Source: Acetobacteraceae bacterium (GTDB taxonomy: Bacteria; Pseudomonadota; Alphaproteobacteria; Acetobacterales; Acetobacteraceae). From it: a stretch of 64,000 nt of DNA. Numbering within the stretch: position 1 is the first letter of the stretch; every line of letters begins with the position of its first letter. The stretch lies in assembly GCA_024280945.1 (NCBI GenBank), contig JAMXLO010000129.1, positions 32,154 through 96,153 of the forward strand, read 5' to 3'. The position numbers and the translations under genes were made by a program. A model generated the notes under the pieces. It searched no databases, was not told the origin of the DNA, and was given only the letters and a program-made list of their open reading frames with translations. This document shows positions 49,987-59,235 of the stretch, in pieces.

Positions 49987-52088
49987 GCGACACGCTGCCG
50001 CTGTCGATCCAGAACAACCGCCGCATGGAGAAGTGGATCAGGTTCGAACCGGACCGCACGGTGCGGCTCGCGGTTGGCAAGGTCGAATTGGGCCAGGGCA
50101 ACGTCACCGCGCTGGCGCAGATCGCCGCAGACGAGTTGGATGTGGACCTGACGCGCATCTCGGTGCTGTCGGGCGATACCGAAGCAGCACCGGATGAAGG
50201 CCAGACCACATCGAGCCAGTCGATCGAGGTGTCAGGACGATCGGTGCGGCTGGTGTCGGCAGAACTGCGCGCGCGCGTGCTGGATCGCTTGGCGCGGCGG
50301 TTGAATTGCAGTCCGACCGAACTCAGCATCGATGATGGCGTGTTCCGCCGCGGTGATGCGTCCACCGGGCATGATTACTGGAATTTCGCTGCGTCGGAGG
50401 ACTTTACCGACGAAATTGCAGGAACGGCGACGCCGAAGTCGCACGAAGCTTACCGTTATGTCGGCAAGCCGCTGCCGCGGCGCGATCTGCCAGCGAAGGT
50501 GACTGGCGCAGCGTTCATCCACGACATGGTTCGACCGGACATGCTGCACGCGCGGATGCTGCGACAGCCCTGTCGCGGCGCGCGACTCGCGGCGTTGGAT
50601 GAGGCGGCGCTGCGACGAGGGGAACGCGGTGAGTTTCGCATCGTGCGCGTTGGCGATCTGGTCGCGTTCGTCGGCAGCGATGAGACGGTGGTGCAGCGTG
50701 CCGCGTCGGTCGCGCCTCTGCACGCCAAGTGGGACAACGTCGCGCCGATCACGACCGAGCAGCAGGAGGCGGCCTGGCTGGTGGGTCAGCCGTCGCATGA
50801 CCGCGTGCTGGGGACCGAGGCGCCGCCGGCCACGGCGAACGTGATGAGCGCCAGCTATTCGCGGCCCTATATCGCGCATGCCTCGATTGCGCCGTCCTGC
50901 GCGCTGGCCGAGTACCGCAATGGACATCTGTCCGTGTGGTCGCACACGCAGGGGGTCTATCCGCTGCGTGCCGCGTTGGCGAATGTGCTGGGGCTGTCGC
51001 AGGAGGCGATCACTGTGCGGCATGCACATGGCGCCGGTTGTTATGGCCACAATGGCGCGGACGATGTTGCGGTCGATGCGGCGGTGATTGCGTCGCAGAT
51101 TCCGGATCACTGCATTCGGGTGCAATGGCGTCGCGAGGAGGAGTTCGGCTTCGAGCCGGTCGGGCCGGCAATGCATGTCAGCTTGCGCGCCGCGCTGGAC
51201 GATGCCGGAAAACCGCAGGAGTGGACGGCGGAAATCTGGTCGGCGACGCATGTGCAGCGGCCCTCCAGCGGCGGCAACATGCTGACGCACGAGGCATTGC
51301 CGACGCCTCCGCCTGACCCGCGACCGACCGATCCGCCGGAGGCAAATGGTGGCGGCGGCACGCGCAACGCGTTCGTGCTGTACGACGTACCGGTGAAGCG
51401 GGTGCTGCATCATCTCGTGTTGCGCGCACCGGTGCGCACCTCGGCGCTGCGCGGCCTCGGCGCGCTGCCGAACGTGTTCGCGATCGAGTGCTTCGTCGAT
51501 GAGCTGGCGGAGCGGGCCGGGATCGATCCTGTGCAATATCGGCTGTCGATGCTGTCGGATATACGGGCGCGTCGGCTGATCGAGAACCTCGCGCAGCGCT
51601 GCGACTGGGGATCACGCGGCGGCGCGGGCACCGGACGTGGGCTGGGGCTGGGCTGGGCGCGCTATAAGAATCGCGCGGCATACGCTGCGGTCGCGGCTGA
51701 GGTGGAAGTCGATCAGGAGGTGAAGCTGCGCCGGATCTGGTGCGCCGCCGATGCGGGGCTGGTGATCAATCCGGATGGCGCACGCAATCAGTTGGAAGGC
51801 GGCATCGTGCAGGCCGCAAGCATGGTGCTGAAGGAACAGGTGCGGATGGAGGGCGACGGGATCACGTCGGTTGACTGGGACAGCTACCCGATCCTGCGCT
51901 TCTCGGAGGTGCCGGAGATCGATACCGAGATCATCCACGCACCCGACCTGCCGACACTCGGCATGGGCGAATGCACGTTCGGGCCGACGGCGGCAGCGAT
52001 CGGCAATGCGGTGGCGCACGCGCTGGGCGCGCGCATTCGCGACATGCCGTTCACGCGGGAGCGGATCGAGGCCGCGCTGCTGCGGTAA
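49983..52088 (+). CDS. Molybdopterin-binding subunit of a two-subunit molybdenum hydroxylase
   Basis: This 701-aa large subunit, probably with a molybdopterin cytosine dinucleotide cofactor, hydroxylates a ring or aldehyde carbon. It lacks the cytochrome extension of nicotinate dehydrogenase. Features are VELGQGNVTALAQIAADELDVD, DEGQTTSSQSIEVSGRSVRL, HSIAPSCALAEY-like AHASIAPSCAL, and the end GMGECTFGPTAAAIGNAVAHALG with the catalytic Glu663. The layout matches isoquinoline 1-oxidoreductase beta/IorB-like enzymes. The start is 4 nt inside the small subunit gene. No signal peptide is seen. Confidence 0.92.
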   Translation: MSDTLPLSIQNNRRMEKWIRFEPDRTVRLAVGKVELGQGNVTALAQIAADELDVDLTRISVLSGDTEAAPDEGQTTSSQSIEVSGRSVRLVSAELRARVLDRLARRLNCSPTELSIDDGVFRRGDASTGHDYWNFAASEDFTDEIAGTATPKSHEAYRYVGKPLPRRDLPAKVTGAAFIHDMVRPDMLHARMLRQPCRGARLAALDEAALRRGERGEFRIVRVGDLVAFVGSDETVVQRAASVAPLHAKWDNVAPITTEQQEAAWLVGQPSHDRVLGTEAPPATANVMSASYSRPYIAHASIAPSCALAEYRNGHLSVWSHTQGVYPLRAALANVLGLSQEAITVRHAHGAGCYGHNGADDVAVDAAVIASQIPDHCIRVQWRREEEFGFEPVGPAMHVSLRAALDDAGKPQEWTAEIWSATHVQRPSSGGNMLTHEALPTPPPDPRPTDPPEANGGGGTRNAFVLYDVPVKRVLHHLVLRAPVRTSALRGLGALPNVFAIECFVDELAERAGIDPVQYRLSMLSDIRARRLIENLAQRCDWGSRGGAGTGRGLGLGWARYKNRAAYAAVAAEVEVDQEVKLRRIWCAADAGLVINPDGARNQLEGGIVQAASMVLKEQVRMEGDGITSVDWDSYPILRFSEVPEIDTEIIHAPDLPTLGMGECTFGPTAAAIGNAVAHALGARIRDMPFTRERIEAALLR

Positions 52089-52107
52089 CTGCGCCCGCCG
52101 ACCATTT

Positions 52108-52192
52108 GTCATGGCCCGGCCTGGCCGGGCCATCCATCTCTTCTCGCAGGTGGCGAGCCAGGGCGTGGATGGCCCGCCTTCGCGGGCATGAC
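52108..52192. repeat. GTCATGGCCCGG palindromic repeats after the hydroxylase genes
   Basis: GTCATGGCCCGGCCTGGCCGGGCCATCC at 52109-52136 is a near-perfect hairpin. It is followed by a second one, GTGGATGGCCCGCCTTCGCGGGCATGAC, at 52165-52192. They belong to the dispersed family of this window. They may act as an mRNA end for the operon. Confidence 0.65.
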
Positions 52193-52239
52193 GAGGGCCG
52201 GTTCACGGATTTCTAACCGGATCGTGGTTGTCAAAAGAT

Positions 52240-52527
52240 ATGCGCGAGGGTTGGGTTTACTTCATGACAAACAGACCCAATGGCACGCTGTATGTTGGTG
52301 TCACCGGCGATCTGGTGCGACGCGTTTGGGAGCACCGCGAAGGCATCTTCGCCGGCTTTACCAAGCGCTATGGCTTGAAGCGACTCGTGTACGCCGAGCA
52401 TCACGACGAGATCAGCCGAGCGATTGCCCGCGAGACGCGGCTCAAACATTGGCCGCGTGCCTGGAAGGTGCGGCTGATCCTCGACCAAAACCCTGCGTGG
52501 GATGACCTCTATCTTCAGCTGCTCTGA
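52240..52527 (+). CDS. GIY-YIG domain protein (small nuclease-fold family)
   Basis: The protein is 95 aa, a single GIY-YIG domain. The motif is WVYFMTNRPNGTLYVGVTGDL (VYF at 6-8 and YVG at 18-20), then Arg27, and the acidic residue in ARETRLK (Glu65). It is the widespread UvrC-fold family whose members look like lone endonuclease domains with unknown biological role. It starts at ATG 52240 after palindromic repeats, and ends 6 nt before a convergent gene. Confidence 0.85.
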   Translation: MREGWVYFMTNRPNGTLYVGVTGDLVRRVWEHREGIFAGFTKRYGLKRLVYAEHHDEISRAIARETRLKHWPRAWKVRLILDQNPAWDDLYLQLL

Positions 52528-52532
52528 CGCCG

Positions 52533-53756
52533 CTACACCTTCACCAGCGGACAGCCGCCATCGGCCAACGGACGCCACGCCTGATCCGGCGGGATCGTCA
52601 CCAGCTCCTTGCAGTAATCATAGGGATACTTGGCCTCCGCTGCCGGCTTGACCTGCCACAGATGCATCACGTGCATCACGCGGCCATCCTCGCGTACCTT
52701 CACATCGGTGTTGTAGAAGTCGTTGACCGGCGTAGCCTTCATTTTCGCCACCACCGCATCGGCATCCGTGGTGCCGGCGGCCTTCACCGATTTGAGCCAA
52801 TGATTGGCGGCGCAGTAGTTGGCGGCGTGCAGCAGTCCAGGAACCATGCCGCCCATCTTCTCGCTCCAGCGCTTCGACCAGGCTCGCGTCTTATCGGTCA
52901 TGTCCCAGTAGAACGAGTCGGTATAGACCAAGCCTTCGCAGGTCTTCTGCCCGAGCGAGTGAACGTCGTTGATCGCCATCAGCAGCGTCGCCATGCGGGT
53001 GCCGCCCTGCGACAGGCCGAATTCGGCGGCCTGCTTGATGCAGTTCTGCAAGTCGGTTCCGGCGTTGGCGAACCCGAACACCTTGGCGCCTGACGCCTTG
53101 GCCTGCACCAGGAAGGAGGAGAAATCGGCTGTCCCCAGCGGCGCCCGGACGGTGCCCAGCACCTTGCCGCCGGCCGCCTGAACGGCGGCGATGGTATCGC
53201 GTTCCAGCGCATAGCCGAACGCATAGTCTGCGGTGATGAAGAACCACGCATCCCCGCCGGCCTTGGTCAGCGCGGTGCCGGTGCCATGCGACAGCGCATA
53301 GGTGTCGTAGGCGAAGTGTACACCGTACGGCGAGCACTGCTTGCCAGTCATATCCGAAGTGGCAGGACCAGTGATCAGGTAAACGCGCTTCTTCTCGCGG
53401 CATACCTGCTGGATCGCGAGCCCGGCTGATGACGCGGCGCCGTCCATCAGAGCATCGACACCCTGGCTGTCGATCCATTCGCGCGCCAGCGAACTCGACA
53501 CGTCGGGCTTGTTCTGGTCGTCGCCCTGCAGAACCTCGATAGGTCTATCGAGTACCGAACCGCCGAAGTCTGCCACCGCCATTTCGACAGCAAGGCGATT
53601 GCCAGGGCCGCCGACGTCGCGATACGGGCCGCCCATGTCGCTGAGCAGGCCTATGCGCACCGGCTTCGAGGTCGACTGGGCGCGAACGATGGCAGGCAGC
53701 GCAAGAGGCGACACCGACAGCGCGGTCAAGGCCGCGCGGCGCGTTATGTTTTTCAT
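52533..53756 (-). CDS. ABC transporter substrate-binding protein, branched-chain amino acid type (Peripla_BP_6)
   Basis: This is a 407-aa binding protein. The signal peptide has RRAALTALSVSPLALPAIVRAQ (Tat-like twin arginine at 6-7). The body contains VRIGLLSDMGGPYRDVGGPG, AVADFGGSVLDRPIEVLQGDDQNKPD and GPATSDMTGKQCSPYGVHFAYDTYAL. Members bind branched amino acids, amides, urea or aromatic acids. No permease is adjacent. It follows korB by 32 nt and may be co-transcribed with the oxidoreductase genes. Confidence 0.93.
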   Translation of the reverse strand: MKNITRRAALTALSVSPLALPAIVRAQSTSKPVRIGLLSDMGGPYRDVGGPGNRLAVEMAVADFGGSVLDRPIEVLQGDDQNKPDVSSSLAREWIDSQGVDALMDGAASSAGLAIQQVCREKKRVYLITGPATSDMTGKQCSPYGVHFAYDTYALSHGTGTALTKAGGDAWFFITADYAFGYALERDTIAAVQAAGGKVLGTVRAPLGTADFSSFLVQAKASGAKVFGFANAGTDLQNCIKQAAEFGLSQGGTRMATLLMAINDVHSLGQKTCEGLVYTDSFYWDMTDKTRAWSKRWSEKMGGMVPGLLHAANYCAANHWLKSVKAAGTTDADAVVAKMKATPVNDFYNTDVKVREDGRVMHVMHLWQVKPAAEAKYPYDYCKELVTIPPDQAWRPLADGGCPLVKV

Positions 53757-53788
53757 GAAGTCTCCCAGAGGCGAGGCAGAGGCGAGGC

Positions 53789-54844
53789 TCAGCGCAATGT
53801 CGCATTGACCTTCTGTAGTACGGTTGAGCCGGGGCACAGCGCCGTCTCGTCCAGTTCGTTGAAGGGTGTTTCGATCGTGTTCATGTGATGATGCAGGTCT
53901 TCCGGGTCCGGATCGACGTACAGCAGTCCGGTGACGATTTCGCCTGCGGCGTGGCGTTGTTGGAGGTAGGTCATCGCGGCGATGCGGTCGTGCACGTCGT
54001 AGTCGTTCGCCAGCTTGCGCAACCGCAGTGTCGAACCATCGTGTTGCTTCACCATCTCCACCGTGCCGGGCGCATACTCCACGGTGATCTGCTCGCGGCC
54101 GGTGATCACGTCGAGGTAGTTCACCGCAAGATTGTGCTCGCGCACGTAGTCGAAGCTGGTGTGCGAGCCTTCGTGGTTATTGAAGGCAACGCAGGGCGAG
54201 ATGCAGTCGATGAAGGCGGCGCCCTGGTGCTTCAGCGCGGCCTCGATCAACGGGATGAGTTGGTCCTTGTCGCCGGAGAAGCTTCGCGCGACGAAGGTGG
54301 CGCCGAGTTGCAGCGCCATACCCACAAGGTCGATCGCCTCGTCTTTGTTCTCCACGCCGCGCCGGCTCTTGGCGCCGCGATCGGAGGTGGCGGAGAACTG
54401 GCCCTTCGTCAGCCCGTACACGCCGTTGTTCTCGACGATGTAGGTCATGTTGACGCCGCGGCGCATGATGTGGGCGAACTGGCCGATGCCGATCGAGGCG
54501 CTGTCGCCGTCGCCGGACACCCCGAGATAGATCAGGTCACGGTTGGCCAGGTTGGCGCCGGTCAGCACCGACGGCATGCGGCCATGCACCGAATTGAAGC
54601 CGTGCGATGCGCCCAGGAAATAGGTCGGCGTCTTCGATGAGCAGCCGATGCCGGACAGCTTGGCGATGCGGTGCGGCGGCAGATCGAGGTTGAAGCAGGC
54701 GCGTACGATCGCGCCGCTGATCGAGTCGTGGCCGCATCCGGCGCACAACGTAGAGACCGCACCTTCGTAGTCGCGCTTGGTAAATCCCAGTGCGTTCTTC
54801 GGCAGTTCGGGATGGTGCAGCTTTGGTTTTGGCAGGAAGGTCAT
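53789..54844 (-). CDS. korB: 2-oxoacid:ferredoxin oxidoreductase, beta (thiamine-diphosphate) subunit
   Basis: This subunit binds thiamine diphosphate and a 4Fe-4S cluster for oxidative decarboxylation of a 2-oxoacid (probably 2-oxoglutarate). It has 351 aa: CAGCGHD (Cys34, Cys37), GIGCSSKTPTYF (third cysteine), SGDGDSASIGIGQFAHIMRRG (Mg/ThDP loop near 111-115) and the Mg-binding VENNGVYGLTKGQ. The fourth cluster cysteine lies further on in IDCISPC. The start region is duplicated 62 nt upstream. The substrate call rests on the family. Confidence 0.9.
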   Translation of the reverse strand: MTFLPKPKLHHPELPKNALGFTKRDYEGAVSTLCAGCGHDSISGAIVRACFNLDLPPHRIAKLSGIGCSSKTPTYFLGASHGFNSVHGRMPSVLTGANLANRDLIYLGVSGDGDSASIGIGQFAHIMRRGVNMTYIVENNGVYGLTKGQFSATSDRGAKSRRGVENKDEAIDLVGMALQLGATFVARSFSGDKDQLIPLIEAALKHQGAAFIDCISPCVAFNNHEGSHTSFDYVREHNLAVNYLDVITGREQITVEYAPGTVEMVKQHDGSTLRLRKLANDYDVHDRIAAMTYLQQRHAAGEIVTGLLYVDPDPEDLHHHMNTIETPFNELDETALCPGSTVLQKVNATLR

Positions 54845-54948
54845 GTGTGGTTCCGGGCGTAAGCCCGGTCCTCTCTCGTCATGGCCCGACTTGATCGGGC
54901 CATCATGTGTGGTTCCGGGCGTAAGCCCGGTCCTCTCTCGTCATGGCG
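54841..54948. repeat. Two direct copies of a 45-bp tract spanning the korB start
   Basis: The 45-base tract beginning TCATGTGTGG and ending TCTCGTCATGGC lies at 54841-54885 and again at 54903-54947. Each includes TTCCGGGCGTAAGCCCGG, which is palindromic. The complement of the korB start codon is in the first copy, and the second copy holds an identical CAT 62 nt upstream. CCGGGCTTGACCCGGGG at 54957-54975 is a further palindrome. Confidence 0.8.
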
Positions 54949-54987
54949 CGGCCATGTCCCCGGGCTTGACCCGGGGATCACGGGCCA

Positions 54988-56850
54988 TCATGGCACAGCC
55001 TTGCGGAACGGAATGATCTTGTTCGCGTCTGCCTTGTCACCGATCGCATCGGCGATAAAACGCGCAGTGATCGGCGTGCCGTCGAAGTGCAGCACGCGCG
55101 TGAGTTTCGCTGGATCGATCTCGAGCTCGTTGACCAACAACGTGCGCAACTGCCCATCGCGGTTCTGTTCGACCACGAACACCTGGTCGTGCTCGGCGAC
55201 AAAGCTCTTCACGTCATTGTGGAACGGGAAGGCCCGCACTCGCAGCAGATCGACATGCACCCCGCGCTCGGCAAGGATCTCGTCGGCTTCGTCCATCGCC
55301 GGGCTGGTGGAGCCGAAATAAATGGCCCCCAGCCTGGTCGCCTCTCTGGCCGGCCGCGCGACGGGGTGCGGTACAAGCTGCTTCGCCGTGTCGAACTTCT
55401 TCAAGAGGCGCAGCATGTTGTCGGCGTAGTCGGGGCCCTCTTCGCTGTAACGGGCGCGCCGGTCCTTCGAGGTGCCGCGGGTGAAGAATGCGCCACGCGT
55501 CGGGTGCGTGCCTGGGTAGGTGCGATAAGGAATGCCATCGTCATCGACGTCGAGGTAGCGGCCGAAATCCTTGCCGGCCTCCAGCTCCTCGGCGGTCATC
55601 ACCTTGCCGCGGTCCAGCTTGCGAGTGTCGTCCCAGACAAAGGGTTTGCTCAGCCGCTCGTTCATGCCGATTTCGAGATCCAGCAGCATGAAGATCGGTG
55701 TCTGCAAGCGGTCGGCGAGATCGAATGCCAGCGCGCCGAATTCGAAGCACTCATGGGGGTCTTCCGGAAACAGCAGCACATGCTTGGTGTCGCCGTGCGA
55801 GGCGTAGGCACAGCTGAGGATATCGGTTTGCTGCGTGCGGGTCGGCATGCCGGTGGACGGACCGGCGCGCTGCACGTCGAAGATCACCGCAGGAATCTCG
55901 GCAAAATAGGCGAGGCCGACGAATTCCTGCATCAGCGAGATGCCCGGACCCGACGTTGTGGTGAAGGCGCGTGCGCCATTCCACGCCGCACCGATCACGA
56001 TGCCGATCGAGGCCAACTCGTCTTCGGCCTGCACAATCGCGAACTTGTTCTTCTTGGTCTCCGGGTCGACACGATAGCGGCCGCACCAGCGGGTGAAGGC
56101 TTCGGCCAGCGACGAGGACGGCGTGATCGGATACCAGGCGCACACCGTCGCGCCACCGTACACCGCGCCGAGCGCCGCGGCCGCATTGCCTTCGACGAAA
56201 ATGCGGTCGCCGACAGCATTGGCGCGTCGCAGGGTCAGGCCGATCGGGCATTCCAGATTGGCCATCGCCCAATCACGGCCCATGTTCAGCGCCTGCACAT
56301 TGGCGGCAATCAGCTTGTCGCGCCCACGAAACTGCTCAGCCAACAATTTCTCAATCTCGGCCACGTCCATCTGCAGCAGCGCCGACAGCGCGCCGAGATA
56401 GACGATGTTCTTGAACAACTGCCGCTGGCGCGATTCGGTGTAGGCCTTGTTGACGATCTCGGTCAGCGGCACGCCGATGATGACGATGTCCTTGCGGAAC
56501 CTCGACGGCGGCATCGGCTTGGTGTTGTCGTAGAACAGGTAGCCGCCCGGCACGATCTCGGCGATATCCTGCGCCCAGGTCTGCGGATTCATTGCCACCA
56601 TCAGGTCAACGCCGCCGCCGCGCGCGCCAAGATACCCAGCCTCCGACACGCGCACCTCGTACCAGGTGGGCAGGCCCTGGATGTTGCTGGGGAAGATGTT
56701 GCGCGGGGTCACCGGAATGCCCATGCGCAGGATCGACTTGGCGAACAGCGTGTTCGCGCTGGCCGACCCCGATCCGTTGACGTTGGCGAACTTGACGACG
56801 AAGTCGTTGACGCGCTGGAGCCCCGTTACGCGTTCTGCAAACTGCAACAT
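54988..56850 (-). CDS. korA: 2-oxoacid:acceptor oxidoreductase, fused gamma-alpha subunit
   Basis: The 620-aa protein is a fusion. The N-terminal gamma domain (about 1-190) has NGSGSASANTLFAKSILRMGIP and GARGGGVDLMVAMNPQT. The alpha domain has GNAAAALGAVYGGATVCAWYPITPSSSLAE, QAEDELASIGIVIGAAWNGARAFTTTSGPGISLMQEFVGLAYFAEIP and VVEQNRDGQLRTLL. It pairs with korB in breaking down 2-oxoacids to acyl-CoA with reduced ferredoxin. ATG 56850 overlaps the upstream flavoprotein gene by 25 nt, giving coupled translation. Confidence 0.92.
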   Translation of the reverse strand: MLQFAERVTGLQRVNDFVVKFANVNGSGSASANTLFAKSILRMGIPVTPRNIFPSNIQGLPTWYEVRVSEAGYLGARGGGVDLMVAMNPQTWAQDIAEIVPGGYLFYDNTKPMPPSRFRKDIVIIGVPLTEIVNKAYTESRQRQLFKNIVYLGALSALLQMDVAEIEKLLAEQFRGRDKLIAANVQALNMGRDWAMANLECPIGLTLRRANAVGDRIFVEGNAAAALGAVYGGATVCAWYPITPSSSLAEAFTRWCGRYRVDPETKKNKFAIVQAEDELASIGIVIGAAWNGARAFTTTSGPGISLMQEFVGLAYFAEIPAVIFDVQRAGPSTGMPTRTQQTDILSCAYASHGDTKHVLLFPEDPHECFEFGALAFDLADRLQTPIFMLLDLEIGMNERLSKPFVWDDTRKLDRGKVMTAEELEAGKDFGRYLDVDDDGIPYRTYPGTHPTRGAFFTRGTSKDRRARYSEEGPDYADNMLRLLKKFDTAKQLVPHPVARPAREATRLGAIYFGSTSPAMDEADEILAERGVHVDLLRVRAFPFHNDVKSFVAEHDQVFVVEQNRDGQLRTLLVNELEIDPAKLTRVLHFDGTPITARFIADAIGDKADANKIIPFRKAVP

Positions 56851-58622
56851 GCGTTCTCCGCCTGTGCCACATCGATCAGGAAGCGCTGCATATCCCACGC
56901 GCCAGTGGGGCACCGTTCGGCACACAGGCCGCAGTGCAGGCAAACGTCCTCATCCTTCACCATCACCCGCCCCGTCTTCAGCGCTCCCGACACATAGAGG
57001 TCCTGGCTGGTGTTGTGCGCCGGCGCGTTGAGCCGGAGCCGCAGCTCGGCTTCATCGCCGTTCGCGGTGAAGCTGATGCAATCGACCGGGCAGATGTCCA
57101 CGCAGGCATCGCATTCGATGCAAAGATCGTCGGTGAACACCGTCTGCACGTCACAGTTGAGGCAACGCTGCGCTTCCGCGTAAGCCAGTTCTTCATCGAA
57201 GCCGAGTTCGACCTCCGCCTTGATGTCGCGCAACGCGAGCAGCTTGTCGCGATGCGGCACCTTGTAGCGCAGGTCGAGCGAGATGTCGTTGTCGTAGCTC
57301 CACTCGTGGATGCCCATCTTCTGCGACATCAGGTTGACCAGCGGCGGTGGCCGGTCGCGCACATTTTCGCCCTGGCAGAGCTGATGGATCGAGATCGCCG
57401 CCTGGTGTCCGTGCGCCACCGCCCAGATGATGTTCTTCGGCCCGAACGCCGCATCGCCGCCAAAGAACACCTTTGGATGCGTCGAACCCATCGTCACTTC
57501 GTCGACGGCCGGCATATCCCATTGGTCGAAATCGATGCCGATATCGCGCTCGATCCAGGGGAAGGCATTCTCCTGCCCCACTGCGACCAGTACGTCGTCG
57601 CATTCGAAGTGCTGATGCGGCTCGCCGGTCGGCACCAGACGGCGCCGGCCGCGTGCATCGTATTCCGCCTTCACCTTCTCGAACAGCACGCCCGTCAGCC
57701 TGCCGTCCTTATGGGTGAATTCCTTCGGCACCAGCATGTTGAGGATCGGGATGTCCTCGTGCATGGCGTCGTCCTTTTCCCAGGGCGACGCTTTCATCTC
57801 TTCGAAGCCGGAGCGGACGATGACCTTTACGTCCTCGCCGCCGAGACGGCGCGAGGAACGGCAGCAGTCCATCGCCGTGTTGCCGCCGCCCAGCACGATG
57901 ACGCGCTTGCCGATCGTGTTGATGTGGCCGAACGAGACCGATGACAGCCAGTCGATGCCGATATGGATGTTGGCAGCCGCTTCGTGCCGGCCGGGGATGT
58001 TCAGGTCGCGGCCGCGCGGCGCGCCACAGCCGACGAAGATCGCATCGTAGCCTTCGTCCAGCAGCGCTTTCAGGCTGTCCACCCGCTGGCCGAGCCGCAT
58101 GTCCATGCCGAGATCGGTGATGTAGCCGACCTCTTCGTCGATGATCTCTTCGGGCAGGCGGAATTTCGGGATCTGGCTGCGAATCATTCCGCCCGACCGC
58201 GGATCCGAATCGAACACGACGAGTTCGTAGCCCAGTGGTGCGAGGTCGCGGGCTACCGTCAGCGAAGCGGGGCCTGCTCCGACCAGTGCGATTCGCTTGC
58301 CGTTGGAGCGTTCAGCAGGGCGAGGCAGGCGGTCGCTTATGTCGCCCTTGTAGTCGGCGGCCACACGCTTGAGGCGGCAGATGGCGACCGGTTCCTCCTC
58401 CACGCGGCCACGACGGCATGCCGGTTCGCAGGGGCGGTCGCAGGTACGACCGAGAACGCCAGGAAATACGTTGGAATTCCAGTTGATCATGAACGCATCG
58501 GCATACCGCCCCGCAGCGATCAGCCGGATGTATTCCGGGACCGGAGTATGGGCAGGGCATGCCCACTGGCAATCGACCACCTTGTGAAAGTAGTCGGGGT
58601 TTCGAATATCGGTAGGCTGCAA
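56826..58622 (-). CDS. GltD/NfnB-like FAD-NAD(P) oxidoreductase with C-terminal 4Fe-4S domain
   Basis: The 598-aa protein has an N-terminal iron-sulfur part (Cys18, Cys22, Cys61, Cys65, Cys69), an FAD loop VGAGPAS (114-120), the NAD(P) loop VLGGGNTAMD (243-252), and two ferredoxin-like clusters (Cys501-504-507-511 and Cys561-564-567-571 in CIECDAC and CLHCGLC). This is the layout of glutamate synthase small subunit or NADPH:ferredoxin oxidoreductase. Its 3' end overlaps korA by 25 nt. The most likely job is moving electrons between ferredoxin from KorAB and NAD(P). Confidence 0.88.
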   Translation of the reverse strand: MQPTDIRNPDYFHKVVDCQWACPAHTPVPEYIRLIAAGRYADAFMINWNSNVFPGVLGRTCDRPCEPACRRGRVEEEPVAICRLKRVAADYKGDISDRLPRPAERSNGKRIALVGAGPASLTVARDLAPLGYELVVFDSDPRSGGMIRSQIPKFRLPEEIIDEEVGYITDLGMDMRLGQRVDSLKALLDEGYDAIFVGCGAPRGRDLNIPGRHEAAANIHIGIDWLSSVSFGHINTIGKRVIVLGGGNTAMDCCRSSRRLGGEDVKVIVRSGFEEMKASPWEKDDAMHEDIPILNMLVPKEFTHKDGRLTGVLFEKVKAEYDARGRRRLVPTGEPHQHFECDDVLVAVGQENAFPWIERDIGIDFDQWDMPAVDEVTMGSTHPKVFFGGDAAFGPKNIIWAVAHGHQAAISIHQLCQGENVRDRPPPLVNLMSQKMGIHEWSYDNDISLDLRYKVPHRDKLLALRDIKAEVELGFDEELAYAEAQRCLNCDVQTVFTDDLCIECDACVDICPVDCISFTANGDEAELRLRLNAPAHNTSQDLYVSGALKTGRVMVKDEDVCLHCGLCAERCPTGAWDMQRFLIDVAQAENACCSLQNA

Positions 58623-58743
58623 TCTTGACTCCTCTCCCTCGGCCCGCGGCCATGGGCCTGTGGGCGCGCTGGCTTCTGAGGCTCCGCGCGTCCTGCGTCA
58701 ACCATCCTAGCGGCAGGGCTGTCTGGTCACAAATGGGATGCGG

Positions 58744-59235
58744 CTAGTCAGATTTCAGCAACGCTTCTGCAGCAGGAGAGATTACGTTGCCGGCAAATGG
58801 ATTGATGATGCGGACGCCGGCGAGGGTGGCGCCGTCGGCCAGACCTTCGGTCAGTATAGCGGTGCAACCTGCTTCGGCCGCTGTCGCCAGCAAGAGTGCG
58901 TCCCAGTAGGAGGCGTGACCAGCTGATGCTATACTCAGGGCCATCCGAACAGCACTTGCCGAAGCCGCGGCGGTCGGAAATAGGTCCATCATGGCATTCG
59001 CGAGTGGAACTGCCTCGGCCCGCCGCATTACGCCCTTTCGTGTTACCGCGGCATAGAACTCCGAAATCGACTGAAGGGTGAGGCAGCAGGCGCAGAGATG
59101 TGCTCGTGTTATGATCTGCTGCGCGATCTTCTGGCGCGCACCGGCGGTCAGGTCCACGCTGTAGACCAGGACGTTGGTATCGAGGGTGAAGATTCTAGCG
59201 CTCGTGCAAGGCGTCGCGGTCCAAGGGGCCGGCAC
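58744..59235 (-). CDS. PIN domain toxin (VapC family)
   Basis: The protein has 163 aa from GTG 59235, which lies 41 nt inside the antitoxin gene. It is a predicted ribonuclease with the conserved acids Asp19 (TLDTNVLVYS), Glu59 (SEFYAA), Asp112 (SYWDALLLA) and Glu130 (ILTEGL). The order and spacing match PIN toxins. No ATG or TTG with a better position exists near the conserved start, so translation probably depends on the antitoxin. Confidence 0.85.
   Translation of the reverse strand: MPAPWTATPCTSARIFTLDTNVLVYSVDLTAGARQKIAQQIITRAHLCACCLTLQSISEFYAAVTRKGVMRRAEAVPLANAMMDLFPTAAASASAVRMALSIASAGHASYWDALLLATAAEAGCTAILTEGLADGATLAGVRIINPFAGNVISPAAEALLKSD

Noticed and set aside
19727..54980. Dispersed GTCATGGCCGGG repeats as a CRISPR array
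   Set aside because: The copies are scattered, differ in sequence, are palindromic by themselves and lack regular spacers or cas genes.
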